From positions 1 to 64,000 of the forward strand of contig AP026172.1 in the NCBI GenBank assembly GCA_030295235.1: a DNA stretch of 64,000 bases, written 5' to 3'. Positions 11,077 to 22,623 of the stretch are shown one piece after another. The notes under the pieces are model-generated. The model was given only the letters and a program-made list of their open reading frames with translations. It ran no database searches and was not told the origin of the DNA. This stretch comes from Fistulifera solaris. Its lineage: Eukaryota > Bacillariophyta > Bacillariophyceae > Naviculales > Stauroneidaceae. The position numbers and the translations under genes are program-made. Numbering within the stretch: position 1 is the first letter of the stretch; every line of letters begins with the position of its first letter.

Positions 11077-11873
11077 ATGAGTAAATATCAAGCATTAAAT
11101 TACAGCGCGAGCGAATCATCAACGAGTGATCTTTTGGAAGATTCTTTGACGTGCCCTTTGTGCATCGAAATGTTTGATACAGATTTGGAAGTAGTTGCAA
11201 AACAGAAGCGAGACAAACTCATCGTTCCAGTACGGAATCACGGAAACCTCTGCTGTCTTCAGAGAATCGTTTACCCGTCTCGTGTACCGCTTGCTGGTTT
11301 ACGTTTTGCAACGCTTGTTTGCATCGAATAATGTATCGACCTGGCGGGGTTAAATGTCCCATTTGCCCTAATAAGGATCTCAGCGTAGCAGCGCCTGCTA
11401 TCAATTTGCCTCTGGTGCGTCTTTTACACCTGATAAAACCCATGGTAGAGACTCCGGTACTATCAGTTGATATGGTCCATACAGTAGTAACCCCTACAAA
11501 GGAGAAAACAAAAACGCCCATTAAGGCGACGAAAATAAGTGCAAAGAACGTTATTCAGAAAAGAGAGGACCATAGCGCTCCCAACGCAAGAGTTGCTGAA
11601 TACAAACGTTTAGCTGATAATTTGTATCAGGTGCAAGCCATTGTCGGTCGTCGCTCATCTCCCGGAAATAAGTGGTACAAAGTTCGCTGGGCCGGCTATG
11701 CAGAAGAGGACGATACTTGGGAGCACTGGAAAGGTTTAAAACACCTTGATAGTACGTTTCTCCAACAAATGCGACTATTGGACGAACAAGCCAAAAGAAA
11801 AGAAAACAAAATAGCATTTGATCATAGCTGTGTGTTGTCGTGTTTACACTCACCACGCGTGGAACGCACGTAG
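11077..11873 (+). CDS. RING-finger plus chromodomain protein
   Basis: The N-terminal half has a RING-type zinc finger: CPLC (about 11154), CTAC, CNAC with a following H (FCNACLHR), and CPIC (about 11362). RING fingers of this kind usually recruit E2 enzymes as ubiquitin ligases. The C-terminal half is a chromodomain: YQVQAIVGRR, WYKVRWAGY, then DTWEHWKGL with the aromatic residues expected of a methyl-lysine reader. The combination suggests a nuclear reader-ligase acting on chromatin, which is inference. A frame change near 11230, inside the long gap between the first and second zinc-ligand pairs, splits the ORF. The start is the ATG at 11077; an ATG at 11061 opens only seven codons. Length is about 265 residues. 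It ends close to the convergent sulfotransferase. Confidence 0.78.
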
Positions 11874-11969
11874 TTTGGTGCGTAGCATTCGATGCTGCCA
11901 TTTGAAACACTCAATCAAGTAATCATAATAGAATGATGAACATGTCTCTATTGGCAATATGTTCCGTTG

Positions 11970-12973
11970 TTACTGCAGTCTACTTATGTTTTGTGCCTCG
12001 TTCAACGAAGCAGTCTTCTTCGTGTCACTAAACCGTGAGGATTCAAACTCGTTCTGTTTCCCCCAACAGGACGCTTTGATACCTATCTTTTCTTCTAAGA
12101 GAGCACCTGCGTTGGCATCATCTAATGCAAATTCGATGTAGGTCAGAGATGGGTGCTCCGCTGCGAATTTTCGTACGTGCTTTGTTTGCCAAAGGTAAAA
12201 TTGTCGAATGTCTTCGTCCGTTCGATTCCGCTGTGGCTGTTGGGGCCAGAGCCGTCTGCAGGTTTTCAAATGTTCCATGAGACCACCCCAACGCTGCACA
12301 CTACTGACCCAATCATCCGGGTCTCTCGTCGACAAGATGATCGTTCCTTGGGGTAGGACCTATAAAATGCATCTAGAGCGTAGACAGATGGGTCCCAACA
12401 ACCCTCCATAGCGTTGTTATCCGTCCAGATATCGTAATTTCCGCATCCTCGGAACATATCTAGTCTTTTGGATAGATTTTTAAGCATGCAGACACCTGTT
12501 CGTAGTTTGTTCTCACCAAAGTAGTGCACCGAGCGCTGTTCCCCGCATTGAAAGTAGGAATGAAGCGACGTGGTGCCGCTTTTGAAAATACTCGCCACCA
12601 GTACGGGGAAAGGAATGTTTATCGGTGGTCTTTTGAGGGGTGCAACGCGTGTTTGCGATACAGGTTTCGAAAAGGGTTTGACTGTCTTGCTGGAATTTAC
12701 TGAAGTAATAAAAGAGCTTTTCTGTGGAGCGCGCTCATGAGATTGGACTTTTGTTTGTGCGATACCTTTCGGCAAAGCGTTGATTGTGACAATTTCAATC
12801 GTGTTATTTGCTGTTGTTTTACGAACTTCCAGCGATCGCTTCGAGTTAGCCACGAGATTCTTAACATCTGCATACATCGCCCAGGAAGCGAAACAGGCAA
12901 TACCGAGAAAAGCAAGTTGTGCAAAATAACGCATGTGCCTCCACCGCTTCCGTATTGGTCGTTTGATATCCAT
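11970..12973 (-). CDS. Membrane-anchored sulfotransferase
   Basis: Would transfer sulfate from PAPS to a carbohydrate or other acceptor in the Golgi lumen. A basic N-terminus and a hydrophobic anchor (YFAQLAFLGIACFASWAMY, about residues 16-34) make it a type II protein. The 5'-phosphosulfate-binding motif is seen as FKSGTTSL (about 12570) and the 3'-phosphate motif as STRDPDDWVSS (about 12330). One G is missing near 12346, just before that second motif, so the ORF is split; both halves read without other damage. Length about 334 residues fits the family. It converges on the RING-chromodomain gene. Confidence 0.82.
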
Positions 12974-13448
12974 GCTTTTGACAAGGACTAAAGGGTGTGT
13001 GAAAGTTATGAAAGTTTATGAGGCTTTGCACAAATACGGGGTTTTCGAGTAGTGTTGTTGGTTGTAAAATGAGAGGAATGACGGAGGTGCACGCAACACC
13101 GCAAAACACTCCGATCTCCGCGATCTTCGACGTGCGCCGTAACACGTTTTTACCTCCCTTTAACGAGGACATTGTGTCTGTTGTGAACACAAACTGCACT
13201 ATCCGTAGTATAGTGTCGATATTTGTATAAAGCAAATCGTACTAAAATAACTGGCTTTCCCCCTTATGTTTTTCCCCTCCTGTCATAATCCTCGCCATCG
13301 GCAATCGCTTTTTCCGTCAAGGAAAATAATAATACTCCGCAAAATAAGCTAAGAAACGTTGGGGTGCAAAATACAATTGATGAGGAATGTCATGAAGTGC
13401 ATGACATCTTGACTTGTCAGTTGTCAGCCTCAAAACCATAGCAAAGTC
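12974..13448. other. Divergent intergenic region
   Basis: About 475 bp between the sulfotransferase (reading left) and the glycosyltransferase (reading right), so probably both promoters. Small overlapping ORFs on both strands (around 12861-13235) show no domain and are not called. Confidence 0.5.
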
Positions 13449-14459
13449 ATGGGACGTTCCGGCAGAATAAGAATAGCTCGGCTAATAGTAGTTGCTTCTG
13501 TCACAATAAGCGGATTCTTCCTTTCTGCGACTCTTACTCGTGTTTACTTGGAAGCGGATGACCTGTCATGGAAGACAACAATTGACGAGCTGGAAGGAAT
13601 CATCTTAGATAGCGATGAAGAGAACGTTGTCGGTGAAGCGGATTTGCAAATAATAGTTGCTATCGTTGCTTGTACCAAGTCGAAAGACGACTGGAAGTCA
13701 GTCGAAACGACTGCTCTTCACAATATTCTTATTCCTTCGATTGAACGAACTGTTACGCCCTCCGAAAAAAAACACGTGCGGGTCGATCTGGTGGTCGGAT
13801 TTGATGATAACGACCCATTTTGGAATGATCCTGAAAATCGAAAAAAGCTACAAGCATCGACTCATGTCCCTATCAGTTTCATTTCTGTTCCGAAACAGCC
13901 CAGCCGGCCCTATCGGATTCCTTTCAACGAAGTTTGTAGGGCCAGCTATGAGTATGGGGCTGACTTTATTGCTCGCGTGAACGATGACTCGGAATTTATT
14001 ACTCCTGGATGGATCACCAAAGGTGTAAATCGGTTATCACACTACAATCCACCTTGGGTAGGCGTCGTCGGGCCAACGTGTCGACAAGGCAACACACAGA
14101 TTCTTACACATGACTTTGTACATCGAACCCACATGGATATATTTGAAAATTATTATCCAGATGAATTCGACAATTGGTGGATCGATGACTGGATCACTTA
14201 CGTCTATGGACCCAAAAGGACAACGAGGTTACCCGATTGGGAGATGTTTCATCATACTTCCAAACACGGACAAAGGTATCAAGTAGAACAATCCCTCAAG
14301 AGACAATTACCATTAAGTCTTCGTCGAGGCGCACAGCAAATTGAGTTGTTTGTACAGCAGAACGAATCACAAGTGCTGCTTCATCAGCGTACAGTATTGG
14401 GAACTGATCGATTGGCTGGTGTATGGGGTCCCATAGCAGATTTTGTTGCTTCACATTGA
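13449..14459 (+). CDS. Type II glycosyltransferase-like protein
   Basis: A single unbroken ORF of 336 codons. After a basic start, a hydrophobic segment (about residues 11-31) is a likely signal anchor. The body has a GT-A-like arrangement: VAIVACTKSKDDW near the N-terminal strand, VDLVVGFDDNDPFW, then RVNDDSEFITPGW, where the DD pair is a plausible metal and nucleotide-sugar site, and DWITYVYGPKRT with a further acidic pair. The exact CAZy family was not recognised. Its neighbours are a sulfotransferase and GT8 enzymes, consistent with a Golgi glycan role. It could instead be a non-enzymatic relative. Confidence 0.72.
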   Translation: MGRSGRIRIARLIVVASVTISGFFLSATLTRVYLEADDLSWKTTIDELEGIILDSDEENVVGEADLQIIVAIVACTKSKDDWKSVETTALHNILIPSIERTVTPSEKKHVRVDLVVGFDDNDPFWNDPENRKKLQASTHVPISFISVPKQPSRPYRIPFNEVCRASYEYGADFIARVNDDSEFITPGWITKGVNRLSHYNPPWVGVVGPTCRQGNTQILTHDFVHRTHMDIFENYYPDEFDNWWIDDWITYVYGPKRTTRLPDWEMFHHTSKHGQRYQVEQSLKRQLPLSLRRGAQQIELFVQQNESQVLLHQRTVLGTDRLAGVWGPIADFVASH

Positions 14460-15319
14460 GGGTAATATGGTTCTAGTCAGTTGCAACGTCATCTAAGGAC
14501 AAAAGCAGCTGGGATTACCTTCGGTGCGCATAGACTATGAATATCGACAACGACTGGGGGTTTATTTTTAAGTAAAGGGAGCATCGGACAAGGCAAGTCC
14601 TCCTGGGTTTGTAATTGCTGACTTTCGCTCTTACACTTGCGATAGAATGATGAACATATTTTCGTCGGCCATGGATCATGAATAGAATTGTTTTCCGTAC
14701 CAACTTGCTCCAGGCTATAATATTCTATCACGCTAGTCCTCAACGAAAAATTTCTCCACCTAGAATACTATACTACGTAAGTTTATCTGTTTTTCTTAAT
14801 TTGAAGCCAGCTGATTGTGTGATAGCTATGTGTAACGACTGTTCCGCTGACCAAAAACTGAGAATAAACGTGGGGACTGAAGTCAGTCACGGTGAGAGGA
14901 GCCAACACTAACCCTGATACCGTACGAACTACTTACGAGGCACATCAATGCGGAAAACATGAGCTACTGCTAACGTTCGACCTAATTGTTTTTCAATACC
15001 GAAAATCATGCTTGGGGCCTCGAATAGCAATGAGGTGAACGGAGTCGAATTGTTGTTCGGGACTGAGAATTAACCGAATCGCACAAAGAGTACATAGGTG
15101 GGGCTTAGACTTGGTCAATGTCCCCGTGACCGTGACCGACCCTTTTTTCTTCGTCCTCGTGACCCTTCTCTCCTTCGCACATAATATCGACGACATAACT
15201 CACTCTTCTTCATCATTCTTTTCGGACCGTTGTACGTTGCCCCCATTTTCGTCATCCTAGAACTCAGTAAAACAACTTGGCATTTCAAGGTTCAATAAGC
15301 AAGACGCGAAGAAGCTACG
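14460..15319. other. Intergenic region
   Basis: About 860 bp between two same-strand glycosyltransferase genes. Short ORFs on both strands lack domains. A small tandem CCGTGACCGTGACCG lies near 15124. Nothing else was seen. Confidence 0.5.
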
Positions 15320-16865
15320 ATGATCGCATCTCCGTCTGCTGCAACGCTCACCACAAGGGCATCCTTGTCGACAATTTCTACAGCAGATTCATTGCGTCGT
15401 TCTTTGATTATCAGTTTCTTAATAGCGCTAGTTATAGGAGCGTTACAGCACCTTCAATTTTCGAGAACGGTACGGAAAGGGTCTCATTTCGAGGTTCTAC
15501 ATCAACGCTTCGATCTACCTGTGATACGCTCCTCGTCGGCCACAAATAAATACGAAATTACCGAATTGGGCGAGGACTCCACTGATAGTCCTCCCACACA
15601 ACCAAGAGGCTCTTCTTCACAACAATTACGACCTCCACCACAACCTCCTCTTCGAACCCGAACAACCCATAATTCAATAAACAAGCCCCCGCCCAACGTT
15701 AAAGCCAGCAATCGCACCGATTTACCTTTCTCAATATCACCGTTTGCCTACGCATTTGTTATTGGTGGCTGTGATCCGGAGAACCCGCCCACGTATCAGA
15801 ACTATCTGTTCAACATCGCGATCGCGACAAAAATGCTAAGAGAAGTCAACAGCACGGCCGATGTAGTAGCGTTGTTTCAGATGGGACAAGATGTGCCCGC
15901 CGGGGAGTCACTGCCACAGCGTGATCTGCAACTGCTGCATGCCTTGGGAATATACGTCTATTACATACCACAACAAACAACTGGCCGGCAATCCTTTTAT
16001 CGAACACAGCTAGATAAATTCCGGATATTGGGGCTGACTCAGTACGAGCGCATATTGTTCATGGATGGAGATGTGTTGCCGCTGGGGAATCTGGATTTGC
16101 TTTTGAATTGAGTATGAATGGCACGTTACAAGAAAATGTCGTCATGCGAGGTTTGTACGAGCCAGCGAATGGCGGCTTCTTTCTCGTCAAACCGGGAACG
16201 CTAGAAGATATCCAACGAGTCATTGAATGGCGCGAAGAAACGGCATTGCAACTTCCGTATCCGCACTTCGACCCAGATATTGGTTGGGGCACGAACTAAT
16301 ATCGCCGTGGCTGGCACAAAAGAGCAAGGAACCAATTGGACGTTTTTGGCAGCCTTTGCAGATCAAGGTCTATTGTACTATTATACTATGTATCATCAAA
16401 AATCGGTCAGCTTTTTTGCTGCGAGACGGGACGGCGGAAAATTGGCAATATGCGCCCGACGGTACCGTGCAACTTCGCAATCATGTCTCATTATTGAATT
16501 TTAGTGTCGCGGAAATCAGTGCTATTCCGGGACGACATCACTACTACAAATTTCCGCTGAATTCGTTCATTCACTTTACTGGCGCAGGAAAGCCTTGGAT
16601 GCGAGGTGGTCCTCCTGAAGACTGCTGTACCGAAGAGAACAAGTTCAAAGAAGCCAAATATTATTGGTTCTGGGAATTATCAAAAATGAACGAAGCACTA
16701 AATTTGGGAATTGATTTCAAGCAGCATTGGAAAGGCGGCAAACATAGACCGCCGTTGGGCTTGCATCCTGTCTATGCTCACGCACTGAATGCTTCATCAA
16801 ACTTGCTGACACCGCTGGAGAGAGTCTATCCGGAAAGCGCGGCCGACTATAACACATTTCATTAG
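15320..16865 (+). CDS. GT8 glycosyltransferase C
   Basis: Third GT8 paralogue and the longest (about 515 residues). A hydrophobic anchor (SLIISFLIALVIGAL, about residues 28-42) is followed by a Pro/Ser/Thr-rich stem, then the catalytic domain: FAYAFVIGGCDP, VYYIPQQTTGRQSFYR, LFMDGDVLPL (DxD, about 16065), NGGFFLVKPG, GWGHEL and HFTGAGKPW, ending near PLERVYPESA. Frame changes at 16101-16104 (T run, one lost), 16286-16289 (G run, one lost), 16328 (G, one lost) and 16412-16417 (T run, one extra) split it into three ORFs. Stem length and C-terminus differ from copies A and B, so the three may use different acceptors. Confidence 0.85.
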
Positions 16866-17503
16866 TGGGCCGAGCAACATGTCGCTGCTCTTTGAGGGCA
16901 CGTTCTTTTGGCTAGGCTTAGCGTTTTGAATAGCATACGTTTACAATGTTGACATCAAGGATGTTCAAGATGCTTTAAGAAATGGAATAGAGTTAGCTCT
17001 AAGAAATCAGAAGGATAGCGCTATCAGACGTTTTGTCGTACACCCTTACCATTTCGCGCGTACTTGTACATACAACATACTATGGTACTTTGGATTTGTA
17101 CAATACGTTATTTTCGTGTGACTGAGAATTAGGGACTGACAATGACGGGTGTGACACCTTTCTATGGTCGAAAAAGTAGGATCGTCTACACGTCAGCATG
17201 AACCAGCGTAAATCCAAATGTCTTTGAACATGCACAAGCGAACATCTTTTTCTTCTCTCGCACGCTTCTTTTCTTCTCTCATTTGAGAAGAAAAGAAAAA
17301 GTAAAGACAGACTAGCCTTTCCGTCTCGTCTTAAGCTTCTTATTTGTAGAATATACTTCTCCTTGTAAACTTGGCATGAGCGGCAAGGAGCTTGTAAATT
17401 GAGAACACTATTATTTTCACCAAACCGAGATTCTTTCGTTTTCTCGCTATCGGCACATATATTTTTAACGGAAAGTGATAACAAAACAAAGCAACAAATC
17501 ACA
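16866..17503. other. Intergenic region
   Basis: About 640 bp, including a long polypurine/polypyrimidine stretch (TTCTTTTCTTCTC... AGAAGAAAAGAAAAAG, about 17245-17310) that could fold back on itself. A 140-codon minus-strand ORF here shows no domain and is not called. Confidence 0.5.
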
Positions 17504-18256
17504 ATGACATTACATAGGGTGCTTGCTTTTCTGCTAGTTTGCGCGCTTCCGAGTCATCTGTCGGCGTTTCATCCTCAACCGCAGAAAAGGCCGTACGCAA
17601 TCTCAATCAACAAACAGTTTCCGTTCTATATGTCCGATATTCCTCGTGAAGACAGTGAAAAGACGAGGAGAGAAACTCCTTTCAAGAAATTGTTAGCTTT
17701 TTAAAGCACCTCCGCCTCCGAAGATCTGTTTGTATTAACCGGTGATGTATTGGCGCTCTCTGTCTACGGTCTTGCCGATCACATTGTCTCACAAGAGATG
17801 ACACACCAAATGGTTTTAGATAGTCCGAATCCGATGGAACTGCAACAGAAAATGGCAGCTGATTGGGGACCGCCTGTGTGGCTTGATTCGACGCACAGTT
17901 ACCATCAGCACGTACTACAAGTCACACTTAGTGATAAACTCGTGACACATTACTCGCCGCTACTCGAACCCACAAGTGTAGCTGTGTGTTTGCTGTTAGC
18001 ATCGTGGCTACTGTCGGGATGGTGGCACCAAGCGTTCGCAATAGAAACCACACGAAATGCGGAACGAAACTTGTTTAAAACAGGACAGACTTGGCTGACA
18101 TCGACCGCAATACTTGTCAGCCTAGTGGCTGTTTCGCATCTCATCATGGAACCCGTTATCTTTACTAAAGGAGACATTTCGTTCCTCTTGGACACGCTCA
18201 CTGTCATGGCTATGTGGAGATTCATGGTCAGCTGTATAATAGATTGGAGATTGTAA
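17504..18256 (+). CDS. Plastid-targeted membrane protein, unknown function
   Basis: The N-terminus is a hydrophobic signal peptide (VLAFLLVCALP) ending in HLSAF followed by a basic stretch. This matches the bipartite presequence of diatom plastid proteins, in which a Phe follows the signal cleavage site. The mature part begins near SASEDLFVLTGDVLAL and has about four hydrophobic segments, including AVCLLLASWLLSGWW, STAILVSLVAVSHLI and a final LLDTLTVMAMWRF. The spacing of segments and the GDVLAL start resemble DUF3054-type membrane proteins, but this is tentative. A TAA at 17702-17704, in the same frame, separates presequence from mature part at a TTTTTAAAG run. It could be a true stop, an intron I could not resolve, or lost run bases. 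Length is about 250 residues. Confidence 0.6.
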
Positions 18257-18560
18257 AGTATCCCCAAGCAAAGAAAAGCCATACAATGAGCTCAGAGAGG
18301 GAATAACAAGGTGGAAGGCAACGGGCTGCTTTAGAAGCAATTCAGGCGCAATTATGTCGAAAGAACCAAGAGGTACTACCCCTAGAGACTAATGCTATCA
18401 AATAATTCCGTTACTAGATGGGTCTTGATGTAATTCATTTTTCTCTCTTACGGAGTATACAAAGAACTAACCGCATCCGAAAATCGGTGCGTTCTAGACT
18501 AGCAATCCTAGTCAAAATAAGCAACCACTAAAGCGCACAAACAGTGGCATTGCTCTGCGA
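18257..18560. other. Convergent spacer
   Basis: About 300 bp between the convergent 3' ends of the plastid protein gene and C2TerD-1. Contains one TACGGAGTA motif at 18449. Nothing else was seen. Confidence 0.5.
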
Positions 18561-21500
18561 TTAAGAGTATGTCATTAGAGAAGAAAGATGGCCTAGGTGC
18601 TTCTCGATCATGCAATTCTGCAGCGTGCGGGTACAGTCATCGATTGTCAAATCACACGACGATAATCCCAGCAGGGCAAATTCCCAGCTAGCACCGCTGC
18701 GAAACAAACACCAACAGTAACCGTTCTGGTAGGAAATGTGTCGAAATCCGGAAACGTACATCGAACTATCTCTGTCCCATCAGCAGAATTGAGCATATTA
18801 AACGCAGCAGACAAAATGTGGTCCGCTTGCTCGCCAAGGTACGGGCCCAGTGAAAAGCATATGTAATGAACATCAGTTACCGCTCTGGGTAAAGCGACTT
18901 GGAACCGATCTTCGACGTATGCAACAGAGAGATCTTCCGATTGAGAATTTTGACGATGTACAACGTCAAGAAGATGAGTATCTTTGTCCATCAGAAGGGC
19001 CAAGGGCAGAACATTTTCACCGTTGGCTACCTTCCAATACAATCCAATGCTAAGGTTTTCTGGTAGTGGTGCAGCATAGTCCTCGATTCGAATACTTTCG
19101 CCTGAGCGCATCAATGCTGTTCTCTCAGCTCGTCTAGATATGCGGGTTGCTGATCCCTGGGCAATCACCTGTATTTCCGGTTGCATACTGCCGAATTCGC
19201 GAAATCCTTGATAACCTGTCGCCATGACTTCTAGGTCCCACGTGTTTCTGTTCTTTGCTCGAGAAATCCGTAAGAGCACGACAGACGTGTCCGAAGGTGT
19301 AAGTTGAGGAACAAATCGACCAACACCTTGACCAGTAATAGCGTCTTTACACCGTATTTCTAACGACTCTATGCCAGAAAAGAGTTGTCTCTTGCGGTCA
19401 TTACAAGGCAGAGTGTTCCAACGTTCATTGGGACGTTGTCCAAATCGATCACTACCGTATCGATTGTCGGTTGACCCGGTAACTCTAACCGTTCAGGAAA
19501 AACAATAGAGCGGTTGGGATTAGTTCGGTTAGCAAAGTATACTGATTCATCCCACAAAATGAATCCATTGTCTAGATCAGTGGCTACGAAACTGGTCTCC
19601 AAGCACGGTCCCGACCTCCATGATAGGTCTAGCGCTATCTTCGAATGTTGTCTCAGAACAAAGACATGACCTGGCATCAAAACAGGATAGAACTTCGCAG
19701 TCATCTGGACCTTCACCTCTATTTGACCCGTAGCTCCGGCGCAATAAAATTCTCTCGCTTGCTCGGAACGCGCTGCCACAGTGTACCAACATGATACCTC
19801 CTCTTTCGGCAATGTTAGCATGATGGCCCCCATAAACGTTTCTTTGCTGATTTGACGATCATAAATACGAAGTTCTAGTTTCTCGCTCCTCTGCACAAGC
19901 TCTTTTGCCATATCCCCGCCAATTTCACAAAAGATTTCGTTTTCTTTCCATACAGGATTGCTCGATCGACGAGCAGGGCCCGTTTTACCACAAGACTTGC
20001 CACCGAGATACAGTTCAACAAGAGGTTCCGCTGACTTCATTTTACCAAATATGTTGCGATCCAGTGACACTAAACCACGGGCCTGTGAGACGGTAACGGT
20101 CAAAGTGGCGGATGACATGATCGAAGTCATTGCTTGTCCATGATTGTGGAATGGTATAGCACTACTTTCTTGCGAGTGAAAACTCGAAAGAGAGGACTGA
20201 CTAGCTTGAAGCCCAAATGAAGGGCTTTCGAACGACAATTCGGTGCTCCTTATCGACTCATTGGCGTCTTTCTCAACCGGAATAGTATTTTCAAGCTTGT
20301 TATTTACGGGCACCCCGCTTGTACCAACTCATATGTAGCTGAAACACCAAAGGAATGCATAGATTGTGAGTGAGGTTTTGTATAATCGACATCGATAGTT
20401 CCTGTTCTTGGCCCAACATAATGTAGCGACGATGACAACTGGCCAGAGGTCCGCTTTGTTAGTGCCATTGCTGGCAAGACGGGGGTCGTACTTGTGATGA
20501 CCGACGCCGGATTTTCTTTTCATTTAAGATGAAGTTCTTTGCGTCCTTCGCGAGTGATTGTTCAGCACTGACATTATTTTCGGTTCCTTTTGATGCAAGT
20601 ATGCGGCGCGGATGCACAACAGCGGTAACTTTTCGACTCCACAGAGATCTTTTGGTTTTAGAATCAGCACTCGACCCACTTGATGAGTTATATGTATGAA
20701 CTTCACACCCATTGTCCGCTTCAGATGTTAAGGTGTTTCGTTCGGAAATATTTCGTACCGTAAAAGTAGCTCCCAGTTTGGCGCAAGCGACTGCATCGTC
20801 AGAGGATTTCACACGAGAAGGAGGGGCGCAATTTCTATTGCTTGAAGTTACTTTATCAGCTGACAAACTCCACTTGGGCGTTTTTCGACGACCTCTATTA
20901 TTTTCATGGATCGGTGCACCTCCAATCGGTAGTACAGGATTAACCGTATAGCTAGCCGCTGACGGAATGCGATGAGTTTGTACCTCGTCATGCTCTGTCT
21001 CGCTAGTGTCAGAATCGCAATCACCGGACTTTTCATCCCTTTTGTCATCATCACCTTCCATTACAACGGTCAATGCTGTTTCGATAGCTGCAGGAGTCTC
21101 ATTGCTTGATTTGGGAATTAGTTTTGCTTGAAATAGTTTCGATTTGATGCTCGGTGATTCAATGTGATGGCCTGGCGGATCACGAAGCCGGTAATCTTGC
21201 CTTCCAGATCCCCTATCGCGACGCCCGCCACGTCGTTTTCCTGAAGATGAGATTAAATCATCAGAAGAGTTCCATCGTTTTAACGGCCTTCTTTTACGAC
21301 TCCCATTGTCGAACCCTTCATGAAAAGACCAGTTTAACAACTCTGGATTAGCCCATTGTACTCTTCTTTTTGTCGTTGCGTATCACTGTCTCTGCATGTG
21401 GGCCAGAACTGATCGCCGACTTGAATGTCATTTCTTGGCCCGTACTCATTATTATTCTTGGCCGCGAAGTATTCGAAGAAGAGTGCTGCCGCACCACGCT

Positions 21501-21851
21501 CACAACTTCGGCGCTAACTGCTTCACCCACAAACGATGATTGGTGCTCATCATTATGGACCATCACTTCGCTTTCCTCGCCCTCTGTGACTGATTGAGGT
21601 TGCGAGGAAATGTTCTCCTCTGGAGATTCGTAATCGTTCTCAAAACTATCTCCAGATTCCGTCTCAGACTCATCAGAATATGATCTTCCGTAAGATTCAT
21701 AGTCACTGTCGTAGCTTTCTTCTTCAGATTCCGAGTAAGGACTGTCGTGTAAATGCGGCTTCGAGGTAGAAAAGCTTCCGTCAATACTCGTAGGCTCACT
21801 TTCAGAATTATCAGACACCATTGCGTTGTCTTTTTCTTGCTTTTCCGTCAT
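18561..21851 (-). CDS. C2-TerD-TerD protein 1
   Basis: Large multidomain protein of about 1,095 residues. Its N-terminal third is low complexity: first acidic and Ser/Tyr-rich (21851-21350), then basic and Ser-rich. A C2 domain follows (about 20105-19740): LTVTVSQARGLVSLDRN, VELYLGGKSCGKT, SNPVWKE, LELRIYD, FMGAIML. Next is a TerD-like domain (about 19650-19180) with IALDLSW, an ILWDESVYFAN strand pair, VVIDLDNVP and a closing WDLEVMATGY. A second TerD-like domain (19110-18580) has LSIGLYWKV, LLMDKDTHLLDVV, DVHYICFSLGPY and WEFALLGL. No signal peptide or membrane span was seen. Frame changes near 21365, 20480, 20310, 19370 and 18680 mostly fall in homopolymers. The function is not known; a Ca2+/lipid-linked role is inferred from the C2 and TerD families. 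Closest in sequence to C2TerD-5. Confidence 0.78.
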
Positions 21852-22623
21852 GTGTAGATGCTTTTGAAGCCTTGAGGCGACTTTCCGTTATCTCTTGATC
21901 AATCTAGGCGCGTGTTGGCTCCTTTACCTGCTCTGGTAAGCGTCGTCGAAGGCCATGTCGTTGACTGTGCTTTTCATCGATCATGCGCGTTTATTGAGTC
22001 TGTAAACGAAAACGTTGCGACCCGTTTGAAACAAACAATAAAGAGCATAGAAGCAGGCAGGCAAAGGGGCTACACCGTATGTGAGAGTGCAGTGTTCAGT
22101 AAGCGTGTGAAAAGAAACGTCTTGGGTAAGCTGTGTTTCTGGAGGACTATTTCAGGTCGATGACAAAAATTGGAGTGACCAAAGTCCTGATTTTTTTTTG
22201 TAAAATTATCCATGGATAAGTTTGGGCTGCTAGCTTTTCTACAGGAGTGACAAGTACCTTGAGGATTAACTTAAGAGAGTTTTGGCCGAAATGACTGTCC
22301 TACGGAAATGGTTAATGGTTATGGTCATAGTGTGTGATAGAGACATTGTAAAATCGTGAATGAACTTGAATGAGTCCGGAGCGAAGGTGGCAAACTTGAT
22401 TATTCTGCGCGCGTTTAAAAAGCTGAAGCAAAACTGGTACTTGATACTGGTACAATGAATAGCACCTTAGCAGTGAAAATTTACTCCGTATTAGATCAGA
22501 AACACACATATTACGGTTTATAACTTGATTATATCCCTTCGAATCTTTTCTATTCCCAAAATCAACGCATATCGATGGCCTAATTTAATATTTTACTAGC
22601 CAAGGTAACTTCCTCTCGCGATG
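21852..22623. other. Intergenic region
   Basis: About 770 bp between the 5' end of C2TerD-1 and the 3' end of C2TerD-2, so it should hold the promoter of C2TerD-1. One TACTCCGTA motif lies at 22482. An 83-codon plus-strand ORF (21912) has no domain and is not called. Confidence 0.5.

Noticed and set aside
13018-13235. Small ORFs between the sulfotransferase and the glycosyltransferase
   Set aside because: Short, overlapping on both strands, no start context or domain.
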